50,494 bases of DNA from Saprospiraceae bacterium (GTDB lineage Bacteria; Bacteroidota; Bacteroidia; Chitinophagales; Saprospiraceae), in assembly GCA_016787285.1 (NCBI GenBank), contig JAEUUV010000282.1:1-50494 (forward strand), written 5' to 3'. The position numbers were made by a program, and so were the translations under genes. The notes beneath the pieces are model-generated. The model made no database searches and was not told the origin of the DNA. It saw only the letters and a list, made by a program, of their open reading frames with translations. Of the stretch, positions 33,124 to 43,266 are shown one piece after another. Position 1 is the first letter of the stretch. Every line of letters starts with the position of its first letter.

Positions 33124-34005
33124 ATGCTCCGCTGGATATTTCCTTTTGTCTTCCTGTGTTTTTGGCTTCTGCAAGCCTGCGAGCCGCCCGTCCGCCTGAA
33201 ACTCACCAATGGCAAAACCGGACTGGATTCCACATTTTACGCCGGCGTTGCTGAAGATGCGCGCTCCATAGACTTGCGCAAGGCGCGACTTTTGGCCAAA
33301 GTCAAAGTCGGCGACCTCGGCGTGACGCTCGACTGCCGCTACCACGATGTGCTCGGCAAAGCCACCGATCGCGCGCGCAAAATCGGCGGCAACCTGCTCG
33401 TCATCACCGAACATACGCGCAACACCGTGAAGTCAAATTGCCACCGCATCAAGGGAGAAGTATACCTCGTGCCCAAACTGGAAGGCATGGAAGACCGCAT
33501 CTGGTGGCATCCGTTGCGGCAGTTGTTTCCGGGCGACCTGCGCGGCGAACGCGACAGTTTTCCCGCTGCCGGCCTCCCGCCTGTCAAAGTCGAAATCACC
33601 GGACGCCTCGGCGGCGATTTTTACAACGAAGCGATCGGTCGCACCGAAACGATTTTTTACTGCGACAGCACCTACCGGCCCGCCGACCCGCAACGCGCCG
33701 CTATCGCGCTTCGACGCGCCCAGATTTACTTCGATCTGGCTGAATGGCACGCCCGGGGCCTCAAGGAAGACTTGGCTGCCATCGGTCCCGATCTGCCCAA
33801 ACTCACAGACCAGATTCGCCCCCTCACCGCCCGCCGGCAAGAAATACTCCGCACCGCTCTGGCAGAGTTTGAGTTGGAATTCAGTGCAAAAAATGCCCCC
33901 GATGCGCTCGCCCGCTGGGAAACCCGCATCAAATCGGAACTCGCCGGACTGGAGCAATACGCCGGCGAGCTGGTGGTGGATTTGCGGAAAAAGAAAAAAT
34001 CCTGA
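33124..34005 (+). CDS. Lipoprotein of unknown function
   Basis: A 293-residue protein with a lipobox (FLCFWLLQAC) so probably membrane-anchored. The middle has a pattern LGKATDRARKIGGNLLVITEHT that resembles short alpha/beta domains in envelope proteins. The C-terminal 90 residues are strongly helical and end in a basic tail (DLRKKKKS). No family is recognised. Start 33124 was chosen for the lipobox. It is convergent with the TonB-receptor gene, with a large hairpin between the stops. Confidence 0.7.
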   Translation: MLRWIFPFVFLCFWLLQACEPPVRLKLTNGKTGLDSTFYAGVAEDARSIDLRKARLLAKVKVGDLGVTLDCRYHDVLGKATDRARKIGGNLLVITEHTRNTVKSNCHRIKGEVYLVPKLEGMEDRIWWHPLRQLFPGDLRGERDSFPAAGLPPVKVEITGRLGGDFYNEAIGRTETIFYCDSTYRPADPQRAAIALRRAQIYFDLAEWHARGLKEDLAAIGPDLPKLTDQIRPLTARRQEILRTALAEFELEFSAKNAPDALARWETRIKSELAGLEQYAGELVVDLRKKKKS

Positions 34006-34024
34006 CTCGGGTAGTGTCACAGAA

Positions 34025-34093
34025 ACAGTTTTGAGTTTTGAGTTTCGGGTTTTGAGTTCAACTCAAAACTCAAAACTCAAAACTCAAAACTGT
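34025..34093. terminator. Heptamer-built 34-bp-arm hairpin between convergent genes
   Basis: The left arm (34025-34058) contains TTTTGAG units and the right arm (34060-34093) contains CTCAAAA units. The arms pair over 34 bp with two mismatches around a single C. It lies 20 bp after the lipoprotein stop and 12 bp after the TonB-receptor stop, so it can terminate transcription in both directions (inference). Confidence 0.75.
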
Positions 34094-34105
34094 CTTTGTG
34101 GTACT

Positions 34106-36673
<2,568 letters not shown>

Positions 36674-36723
36674 GCAAAAAATATTTAGTGAAAAAGACAG
36701 GGTAAATGATGGGAAAAATCGGC

Positions 36724-36731
36724 CAAATGTA
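36724..36731 (-). promoter_or_regulatory. -7 element TACATTTG for the TonB-receptor gene
   Basis: Minus-strand TACATTTG 50 bp before the ATG at 36673. No clear TTTG at the expected distance upstream. Confidence 0.4.
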
Positions 36732-36800
36732 GAATGCTGTTGTGCTTTAAATGGGCTGCCCGGAAGATCATTTTTGGTGAAATTTCTTTTTCCGTTCCTC

Positions 36801-36833
36801 TTGTGCGAATTGAAACAAAAGCCATTACCTTTG
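36801..36833 (+). promoter_or_regulatory. Promoter of tRNA-Cys
   Basis: TTG (36801-36803), 22-bp spacer, TACCTTTG (36826-36833). The tRNA begins 29 bp downstream. Confidence 0.6.
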
Positions 36834-36862
36834 CGGCCCAACTTTTTGAAAGTTGATCAAAT

Positions 36863-36936
36863 GGTATCGTGGCCGAGTGGTTAGGCACAGGTCTGCAAAA
36901 CCTGCTACAGCGGTTCGAATCCGCTCGATACCTCCA
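36863..36936 (+). tRNA. tRNA-Cys (anticodon GCA)
   Basis: The cloverleaf folds completely. The acceptor GGTATCG (36863-36869) pairs with CGATACC (36926-36932), the discriminator is T, and CCA is encoded (36934-36936). The anticodon stem is CAGGT/ACCTG around loop CTGCAAA, with GCA at 36895-36897. The T arm is GCGG-TTCGAAT-CCGC. A promoter precedes it and a terminator follows. It stands at the border of the accessory region. Confidence 0.95.
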
Positions 36937-36945
36937 AAAGTGACG

Positions 36946-36990
36946 AACCGCCGCAATGCACGAAGAGTGTGTTGCGGCGGTTTTCTTTTT
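36946..36990 (+). terminator. Rho-independent terminator after tRNA-Cys
   Basis: A perfect 11-bp stem, AACCGCCGCAA with TTGCGGCGGTT, followed by TTCTTTTT. It ends 10 bp after the tRNA and before the helicase gene. Confidence 0.85.
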
Positions 36991-37041
36991 GTTTCTCCGG
37001 CAAGATGAATACGTTTGTGAGGGATAAGCAAATACTGAAGC

Positions 37042-39177
37042 ATGACCAACCTCGACGCTCTCAACGAAAAACAACGCGAAGCCGTTGTCAACGAAGACAA
37101 CCGGCTGCTGGTGCTGGCCGGTGCGGGTTCCGGCAAAACCAAGACGCTGTTGCAGAAGATCATTTATCTGATCGAAGAAAAAGGGGTACAATCGCAGGAC
37201 ATTCTCGCCATCACATTTACCAAAAATGCCGCCAACGAAATGCTCGATCGGCTCATCCTCACGGCGGATACCTCGGGCGCCTACGCGGCGATCCTGCACG
37301 ACAAAAAGAAAACTCGCGATGAAAAAGACACGGCACGGCGCGCGTTTGTCCGCCGCTACAAATGGATCGAGGGCCTGACCGTGCGCACGTTTCACAGTTT
37401 CGGGTACAACCTGCTCCGGAACTACGGCGTGCATGAATTCGACAACCGGTTCAGGCTTATTGGGGAGGAAAAGAACGGTGAAGAGGACGAGTTTTCCAAA
37501 TACACGGCCCCCGAAACATCTTTTGAAGTTTTTTACAAACTGCTGATCCTGAAATGCGAAGACCGGGAATACCTGCTTACGCTGAAGCGGTATGTGCTGG
37601 ATTATCTCGTGGACAAGATTCATCTCAAGGAAAGCGGCATACCGCAACTCCGGCAGGAGGGCAAGTTCTACACCACACTTGACGGTACCCGGGTGCGCTC
37701 CAAATCGGAGCAGTTCATCGCCGATTACCTGTATCGGAACAATATCCCCTACGAGTACGAGCCGACGGTTCAGATCAAGGACTTTCCTTTCCGCCCCGAC
37801 TTCTACATCCCTTCCGCCAACCTCTACCTCGAGCATGTGAGCAACAAGAGCTACGCCATGCGCGACAAGGAGGAGCAGTTTCACAAGGGTAAAATTCTCT
37901 TTGCGAAGACCACCGAACGCATGGCCGAAAACTCGGCCCTGTTCACGAACACGTTGGACAACCTGCTTCGCGGGCGTTTGCCCCACGACTTTCACCGCTC
38001 GAAAGCCATCGGGTTTCAGGAGGCGTTCAAAGGGCATCTGGACCACGTCAAGGAGTTTGTGCGCACCGCCATGCGCATCACGGATATGATGAAAGTGGAG
38101 CGCCTGAACGCAGAGCAGGTGTTGGCCAATGCTCAAAAAGACCTGCACGAGCGCGTCCGCAATTTTTACGCACTGGCGATCCCGCTGATTCAGGATTATG
38201 AGAAATATTGTACCGACAAATCCTACCTCGATTTCAACGACCTGATCTCCAAGACGGTATCCTTGCTGGAGCATCAGCCGGACGTGGCCCGCAAGACGCA
38301 GGAGCGGTATCCGTACATTCTGGTGGACGAGTTTCAGGACGTGAACAACCTGCAGGTGGAATTGATCCGCCTGCTGCTGACGGAGCGCACGCAACTCTTC
38401 TGCGTAGGCGACGACTGGCAGAGCATCTACGGTTTTCGGGGTTCGGAGGTGTCGTACATCATCGAGTTCGAGCGGCATTTCCCGAATGCCACGATCATAA
38501 AACTCGACCTGAACTATCGCAGCAGCCAACACATCGTGGGGGCCAGCAACGAGGTGATCCGGCACAACCGCTTCAAAATTGACAAAGACATACGCGCTTC
38601 CAAAATATCCCGGCACAAGATCACGGTGCATGCCGGCGCCGATGAGGACGAGAATGTGGCGTACTGTATGCAACGGGTGCGGGAGTGCCTGGAGGCCGGG
38701 ATACCGGCGGAGGAACTGCTGTTCTTGTACCGGCGCACCAGGATGTTTCACCCGTTTTTTGAAGGATTGAAAAAGGAAGGTCTCCGCATTCCGTTCAAAA
38801 CCATCCATGCCGCCAAGGGCCTCGAAGCCCGGGTCGTGTTCCTTGTCGGCCTCACCGACGGGTTCGGCGGCTTCCCGGACATCTGGCTGGAAGACCGGAT
38901 TTTTCAGGTGGTGAAAAAAGCCAACCTCGACCTGCTGCTGGAAGAGGAGCGCCGCCTGTTCTACGTGGCCATCACGCGGGCGAAGGACAAACTGTTCCTG
39001 ATCACGGAAAAAGGCCGGGAGTCGAGTTTCCTGAAAGAAATCCCGCCGGTGTACACAGAGCGGGCGGGTAATCCCCTTGCTTCGGTGGTGGAGGAAGTGC
39101 GGCTGTGCCCGGCCTGCAGCCGGCAGATCGAGCCGATGTTTTCGTATTGCCCGCATTGCGGGCGGGCGCAGGGGTGA
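37042..39177 (+). CDS. UvrD/HelD-like SF1 helicase with PD-(D/E)XK-like insert
   Basis: A 711-residue 3'-5' superfamily 1A DNA helicase. Walker A is AGAGSGKT (26-33, K32); motif II is VDEFQD (D429-E430). FRGSEVSYI, LDLNYRSSQ, IHAAKGLEARVVF and LFYVAITRAKD give the remaining motifs. An insert at about residues 215-270 resembles the PD-(D/E)XK-like domain of helicase IV: E223 in KSEQF, D253 in FRPDFYI and E264-H in YLEHV. The canonical ExK lysine is missing, so nuclease activity is doubtful. A C-terminal zinc ribbon (C689, C692, C703, C706) closes it. It starts 105 bp after tRNA-Cys and is followed by the McrB-like nuclease gene, so it may act as motor in a defence or repair unit (inference). 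Confidence 0.9.
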   Translation: MTNLDALNEKQREAVVNEDNRLLVLAGAGSGKTKTLLQKIIYLIEEKGVQSQDILAITFTKNAANEMLDRLILTADTSGAYAAILHDKKKTRDEKDTARRAFVRRYKWIEGLTVRTFHSFGYNLLRNYGVHEFDNRFRLIGEEKNGEEDEFSKYTAPETSFEVFYKLLILKCEDREYLLTLKRYVLDYLVDKIHLKESGIPQLRQEGKFYTTLDGTRVRSKSEQFIADYLYRNNIPYEYEPTVQIKDFPFRPDFYIPSANLYLEHVSNKSYAMRDKEEQFHKGKILFAKTTERMAENSALFTNTLDNLLRGRLPHDFHRSKAIGFQEAFKGHLDHVKEFVRTAMRITDMMKVERLNAEQVLANAQKDLHERVRNFYALAIPLIQDYEKYCTDKSYLDFNDLISKTVSLLEHQPDVARKTQERYPYILVDEFQDVNNLQVELIRLLLTERTQLFCVGDDWQSIYGFRGSEVSYIIEFERHFPNATIIKLDLNYRSSQHIVGASNEVIRHNRFKIDKDIRASKISRHKITVHAGADEDENVAYCMQRVRECLEAGIPAEELLFLYRRTRMFHPFFEGLKKEGLRIPFKTIHAAKGLEARVVFLVGLTDGFGGFPDIWLEDRIFQVVKKANLDLLLEEERRLFYVAITRAKDKLFLITEKGRESSFLKEIPPVYTERAGNPLASVVEEVRLCPACSRQIEPMFSYCPHCGRAQG

Positions 39178-39259
39178 GGAGGGGCGATTCTGACCACAAA
39201 GCGTGTCGCAGCATGACTTGCTTGGCACCAACGTAGTAACTCAATCAAAAAAAAATTTT

Positions 39260-40855
39260 ATGATCCGACACGATGAAATCTGTAAACAACTCCACACCGA
39301 GTTTTTGGAGCGCTGGCCACTGGAGGCTGTGCATAAAATGACCTTGGGTGAATACAACAGCCTGAACAATTCCGACAGTTTTTGCGCTTGGCTGGAACGG
39401 CGTACTAAGCCCATTGGGATCATATCGGGACGTAGTTCCACCATCTTTGATATTTTTGAAAGACACCCGTGGCGTGCTCCGTTGAGCGGACATGGATTTG
39501 CCAACGACGAGCGATACACCTGGCGCATACGGCACGGCAGTACAGCGGCTGAGGCTTTTGCCTCTGTCCGTAATAAGATCGTGGAAATCATTTCGCTTGC
39601 CCAAGCCGGCGATCTGGAAGCAATTGAGCGACTGGAGCACTACCCGCCATTGGTGCGCTGGAAGATTGCATTTTTGTATGCGCCTTCAAATTCCATGTTG
39701 TCCATATTTGTGCCAGCCAAATTGCATCAAATCGGCCATGAGTTGGGGGTGGACACTCCGAGTACTGCCGAATTGCACAGGCGCCTTGCTGCGTTCCGGC
39801 CGGTCGGACAAGGCATTTATTCTTTTGCATTTGACCTCTGGCATCGCAGCAGCCCGCTATTCGGAACGCTCCATCGCAAATACTACATCATCGGCACGAA
39901 ATATGGCGCCCATGCGACCGATAGTCGTGCAGAGGAGATGAAGGAAAAGGGGGTGGTTGCCACCGATTTTGGCCCAGCGGACTTTAGTATAGAGTCATTG
40001 TATTTGGATGGTGACAAGGACGCTTTGCGGCAACGTTTGGAGGAAAATATGTGTCCAGAACCCGATAAAGCATTGCCGGCCCTGTTTACATTTCTGAATA
40101 TTCGGGTAGGAGATATCGTAGCATTGAAAGACAGTGGCCAGCCCAAAGGCGGTAAGGCATTTTTAAAAATCATTGCCTATGCCGTGGTAGTGGAACGAGA
40201 GGGCCGTGTATATCAGTTTGACGAATCCCTGGGGCATTGCCTGCAGGTGGAATATCTGGCCACCAACCTTGATCTGGAACTGGAGCAAGGTGGATATGGA
40301 AAAACCGTCAGCCCGGTGGATAACCTAGAGGCTCGTGAAAAGATATTTGGTGAATTTTTCGATGCCAGTGATGTTCAACTGGCTTCGGCCATTGAAAAAG
40401 AAATAGAGCATCAGGAACGAGATCGACGAAAACGAAAAGGCGTTACGCAATTGTCGCACAAGACCGGCCTTCGCAAGGCAACTCTACCTGCGGTGATAAA
40501 CCATCACCACCTGAGGATTCAAAGTGAATTGCTAGCCTATTTACGGCAGATTTTTCCCCATGCCACGATCCTTGGCGAAGAAAACTACATTGATATCTGT
40601 GTGCGGATCAACAACCCTGCCGAAGTACACCTTTATGAAGTTAAACCGTATGTTTCGGTTAGAGATTGTATACGGGCGGCCTTAGGGCAATTGCTGGATT
40701 ATGCACGTCAAGAAAAGGGAACGGACACCATTCGTTTGATCGCAGTAGGCCCAACGCCTGTTTCTGTCTCCGACAGGGATTTTGTAGCCTTTATCCAGCA
40801 GCATTTGACCTTGCCCTTTGAGTACAAATGCTGGCGGGCTGATTTTAATCTTTAA
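39260..40855 (+). CDS. One-chain McrB-N-like / PUA-like / PD-(D/E)XK nuclease
   Basis: A 531-residue protein. Residues about 1-210 resemble the N-terminal domain found on McrB-type GTPases (MTLGEYNSLNNSDSFCAWLE, IISGRSSTIFDIF). Residues about 275-345 resemble the PUA/EVE-like barrel next to it in such proteins (RVGDIVALKDSG, KIIAYAVVVERE). The C-terminal domain is a PD-(D/E)XK nuclease with E423, D445, E460-V-K462 in YEVKPY, and Q477/Y481 in GQLLDYA, so the catalytic set is intact. There is no GTPase or ATPase motor. It may recognise a modified or foreign DNA base and cut it (inference). The ATG at 39260 is preferred to a GTG at 39203. AT-richer than its neighbours. The family is not otherwise recognised. 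Confidence 0.75.
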   Translation: MIRHDEICKQLHTEFLERWPLEAVHKMTLGEYNSLNNSDSFCAWLERRTKPIGIISGRSSTIFDIFERHPWRAPLSGHGFANDERYTWRIRHGSTAAEAFASVRNKIVEIISLAQAGDLEAIERLEHYPPLVRWKIAFLYAPSNSMLSIFVPAKLHQIGHELGVDTPSTAELHRRLAAFRPVGQGIYSFAFDLWHRSSPLFGTLHRKYYIIGTKYGAHATDSRAEEMKEKGVVATDFGPADFSIESLYLDGDKDALRQRLEENMCPEPDKALPALFTFLNIRVGDIVALKDSGQPKGGKAFLKIIAYAVVVEREGRVYQFDESLGHCLQVEYLATNLDLELEQGGYGKTVSPVDNLEAREKIFGEFFDASDVQLASAIEKEIEHQERDRRKRKGVTQLSHKTGLRKATLPAVINHHHLRIQSELLAYLRQIFPHATILGEENYIDICVRINNPAEVHLYEVKPYVSVRDCIRAALGQLLDYARQEKGTDTIRLIAVGPTPVSVSDRDFVAFIQQHLTLPFEYKCWRADFNL

Positions 40856-40960
40856 GTATCCTTTTCCCTCTCAGGTTTTCCTGTGGGGGGATTGGATATC
40901 ATCATCACGACATCAAGTACCGGATTGGGCGGGGGAGTGAGGAATAAAAAATGCAGAACT

Positions 40961-41593
40961 ATGATACCAACCGTTCACAAAATCAAAACCCTGCTCTGGG
41001 TAGCCTTCCAGCAAGACCTTTCGGCGACGGAACACAGCTCGCTCGGGGATGCCATTCGAGTGAATCCGTGGTTGATTTTTCTGGAGGCCACGGGCAAGGA
41101 GTTTAATTACCAGTACGCCAACGATGCGTATGGGTTAGAAATGTACGATGGTCAGGGATACAAAAAAGATAGTGTGAGTATGGGCGACTGGTTGTTGTCC
41201 AACGTTATCATTGGCTTCAGTATGTACGCTCCGATCATCGTCAATTTCTCTCTGACGGATCCATTGGGCCACACAGAGTCTAAAGAGTTTGGCAACTACC
41301 GGGAGGGACTTCGGAATGCGCTGGTGTTTTTGCGGTCGGCATCACAGTATTCAAGTTGGGCCGATCTCAAAAAAAACGACCCCAACGAAGCCTACGCCGC
41401 CAAGATGACCGAGTTGGAGGGGTTGCAGCGAGAGAACAAGCGCCTGCAATCGGACTTGGCCAAAAGCGGCGAACGGGTGGCTGCACTTGAAAAGGAGATC
41501 GAGCAGTTGCAGGCGCAGATCGAGACGATCAAATCGGTGGTATTGCCCCCGGCTACAGAGGGGCTGGAGGGGGAACCACCGCACCCAATGTGA
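40961..41593 (+). CDS. Hypothetical protein with C-terminal coiled coil
   Basis: A 210-residue protein without signal peptide. The N-terminal 140 residues are a mixed alpha/beta domain (KIKTLLWVAFQQDL, WLLSNVIIGFSMYAPIIVNF) of no recognised family. From about residue 147 to 195 the sequence is a clear coiled coil (LEGLQRENKRLQSDLAKSG, LEKEIEQLQAQIETIKS). A short Pro/Glu-rich tail follows. It lies 105 bp after the nuclease gene on the same strand. The GC content falls between island and flank. It may be a partner of the nuclease or an unrelated passenger; the sequence does not decide. Confidence 0.65.
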   Translation: MIPTVHKIKTLLWVAFQQDLSATEHSSLGDAIRVNPWLIFLEATGKEFNYQYANDAYGLEMYDGQGYKKDSVSMGDWLLSNVIIGFSMYAPIIVNFSLTDPLGHTESKEFGNYREGLRNALVFLRSASQYSSWADLKKNDPNEAYAAKMTELEGLQRENKRLQSDLAKSGERVAALEKEIEQLQAQIETIKSVVLPPATEGLEGEPPHPM

Positions 41594-41626
41594 CCGAATC
41601 AACTGACGGTAGGCAGTGTCGTAACA

Positions 41627-41659
41627 TTTGCGAATACCCGGAGATGTGCTTTACCTTTG
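41627..41659 (+). promoter_or_regulatory. Bacteroidota-type promoter upstream of the TA-chaperone operon
   Basis: TTTG (41627-41630), 21-bp spacer, TACCTTTG (41652-41659), a full consensus match. The leader to the toxin-like gene at 41815 would be about 150 nt, long enough for regulation, and contains a 26-codon frame (41684-41764). Confidence 0.75.
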
Positions 41660-41683
41660 GCTCTCATCTCGAACTGAAAAGGC

Positions 41684-41764
41684 ATGGAAAAGTTACCGAA
41701 AGCACCATTGCGGCTTTTGGTCATCTGTTTAAAGGCAGGCTTCAATATGTTTTTAGTTAAATGA
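41684..41764 (+). CDS. Possible 26-residue leader peptide
   Basis: A short frame starts with ATG 24 bp after the promoter and reads MEKLPKAPLRLLVICLKAG then FNMFLVK. It is basic and hydrophobic. No ribosome site is compelling, and frames this short arise by chance, so it is listed only because it is the sole frame between the promoter and the toxin-like gene. Confidence 0.2.
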   Translation: MEKLPKAPLRLLVICLKAGFNMFLVK

Positions 41765-41814
41765 CAACAAAAAATAACTTTTAAGTGAACCAAAGATTGC
41801 CAATGCACTTTTAG

Positions 41815-42336
41815 ATGAATACTTTTGCCCTGGAAATTTGGGACGACGAGTCCACTTTGGTCACCTTCTACACCGTTCGAATGGAAGACAACGATTTATC
41901 TGAAACAGATAAATTCATGCTCAAATTCAAAGGTGACGCGCAATACGGGAGTGCATTACAAGAGATGGTTTCGTTGTTGTTGGAAGTAATGGGAGAGGAA
42001 CAAGGAGCGCACCCAGCCTTTTTTTCCCGCCGGGAAAATTGGGCTGTAGCATTACCGCCTTCGAAGGCCAGAATCGGAGAGATAACCCTTAACTACCCCG
42101 AATTCCCATTGCGGCTTTTTTGTTACAGGGTGAATGACGAGTTGGTAATACTCTTTAATGGAGGCCCCAAAACAGCTGCTTCGGCCCAGGGAAGTGAAGA
42201 TTTGAACATGCCCTTTCTTCAGGCAAACGAATTTGCGCGTCGGATCGGGAAAGCTTTTGATGATAAACTTATCGTAGTAGATCAGAATAGCCGAGTGATT
42301 ACAGATTTTCAAGGCAATACTGAAATTTTTCTTTAA
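41815..42336 (+). CDS. Putative RelE/HigB-like toxin of a TA-chaperone operon
   Basis: A 173-residue cytosolic protein. The C-terminal half (about residues 78-150) has the strand-strand-helix pattern of RelE/HigB-type ribonucleases: FPLRLFCYRVNDELVILFNG, then GGPKTAASAQ and ANEFARRIGKAF. The N-terminal 75 residues (TLVTFYTVRMEDNDLSETDK) are an extension typical of this Bacteroidota group. Catalytic residues cannot be named with certainty. It is the first gene of a tight operon with an XRE regulator (23 bp gap) and a SecB-like gene, the order of the M. tuberculosis HigBA-SecB system. A consensus promoter lies about 150 bp upstream. Confidence 0.65.
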   Translation: MNTFALEIWDDESTLVTFYTVRMEDNDLSETDKFMLKFKGDAQYGSALQEMVSLLLEVMGEEQGAHPAFFSRRENWAVALPPSKARIGEITLNYPEFPLRLFCYRVNDELVILFNGGPKTAASAQGSEDLNMPFLQANEFARRIGKAFDDKLIVVDQNSRVITDFQGNTEIFL

Positions 42337-42359
42337 TCCTCCTTCTAAAACGAATCCAC

Positions 42360-42758
42360 ATGAGAAATTCCCTTGCACGGCAAATCCTTGAAGAAACGCC
42401 GAATGAAACGCGCCAGTTCGTTAAGCGATATGGCGAGTTGGTAGCACGCATTTACGATCTTCTTGAAGAAAAAGGCTGGACACAAAAGGATCTTGCTGCG
42501 AAACTGGACAAAAGTCCTTCTGAAATCAGCAAATGGCTGAGTGGCGAGCACAACCTTACTTTGCGTACCCTGACCAGATTGGAAGTTGAACTGGGCGAGG
42601 ATCTGATTCAAATACCCAAAACACGCAAATTTCAAGTGAATAGCACAAAAGTTATCCACCTTGAATTTGCTCGCTCCAACAAGAATATACCTATGGATGG
42701 AGGAGGGTACACCGATTGGAAGTCTCAAACAAGTCCTGTAAAATCGTCTGTAGCCTGA
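42360..42758 (+). CDS. XRE-family antitoxin with candidate chaperone-addiction tail
   Basis: A 132-residue protein with a helix-turn-helix domain at about residues 28-85 (LLEEKGWTQKDLAAKLDKSP, EISKWLSGEHNLTLRTLTRL), as in HigA antitoxins. After it, residues about 95-132 form a tail (VIHLEFARSNKNIPMDGGG, then Ser/Lys-rich end) with no fold I recognise. In TA-chaperone systems the antitoxin carries a C-terminal patch that makes it depend on the SecB-like chaperone; this tail is the candidate. It probably represses its own operon. The stop is one base before the next gene's start. Confidence 0.75.
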   Translation: MRNSLARQILEETPNETRQFVKRYGELVARIYDLLEEKGWTQKDLAAKLDKSPSEISKWLSGEHNLTLRTLTRLEVELGEDLIQIPKTRKFQVNSTKVIHLEFARSNKNIPMDGGGYTDWKSQTSPVKSSVA

Positions 42759-42759
42759 T

Positions 42760-43212
42760 ATGTTCGAGCAAGTTCAACTTCAACCGGAAAAAATTCATTT
42801 GAGAGAATTCCGTATCCTGCGCGGCCAGGTCACCAGTCCTGCCGATCTTAAAGTAAAGCAAATCAAAGGATATCGTTCCGATGTCGGCTTCGAAATGGCC
42901 TTTAACTTGGAAACGCATCTAATAAAGGCGGATATTCAGATTAAAGCTCACACGGAAAGCGGCGGAAAAAATAAGGAGGAAGCCGATGGCTTTTTTCATA
43001 TAGCCTTTTTCTTTGAGGTGGATAATATGGCGGAGTTAGCTGTAGAAACTACACCTAAACATTTGGAAATCCATCCGGGGTTGGCCAACGCTATTGCATC
43101 AATTTCATATTCAACAGCCCGTGGTATTATTCTAACCCGATTTCAGGGGACGGCACTCCGTGAATTCATTTTGCCGGTTGTGGATCCGAATAGCTTGTTA
43201 AAGAATGGGTAA
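42760..43212 (+). CDS. SecB-like chaperone of a TA-chaperone operon
   Basis: A 150-residue protein. The beta-sheet part (about residues 20-95) has alternating strands (FEMAFNLETHLIKADIQIKA, FFHIAFFFEVDNMAELAV). The conserved C-terminal segment (about 105-145: NAIASISYSTARGIILTRF, LREFILPVVDP) matches the SecB-type pattern of helix plus ILPVxDP. Housekeeping SecB in the Proteobacteria is similar in size. Its position after toxin and antitoxin, with a 1-bp gap, fits a chaperone that stabilises the antitoxin until stress diverts it. No secA or secretion gene is near. Confidence 0.7.
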   Translation: MFEQVQLQPEKIHLREFRILRGQVTSPADLKVKQIKGYRSDVGFEMAFNLETHLIKADIQIKAHTESGGKNKEEADGFFHIAFFFEVDNMAELAVETTPKHLEIHPGLANAIASISYSTARGIILTRFQGTALREFILPVVDPNSLLKNG

Positions 43213-43266
43213 TTAAGTGGGGTGGGCAGCGTAGCCAATCAAAACGAGATAAAATGAATCATTCCC

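Noticed and set aside
36685..39231. 848-codon open frame on the minus strand opposite the helicase
   Set aside because: It is antisense to a gene with all SF1 motifs, spans the tRNA-Cys gene and has no recognisable domain.
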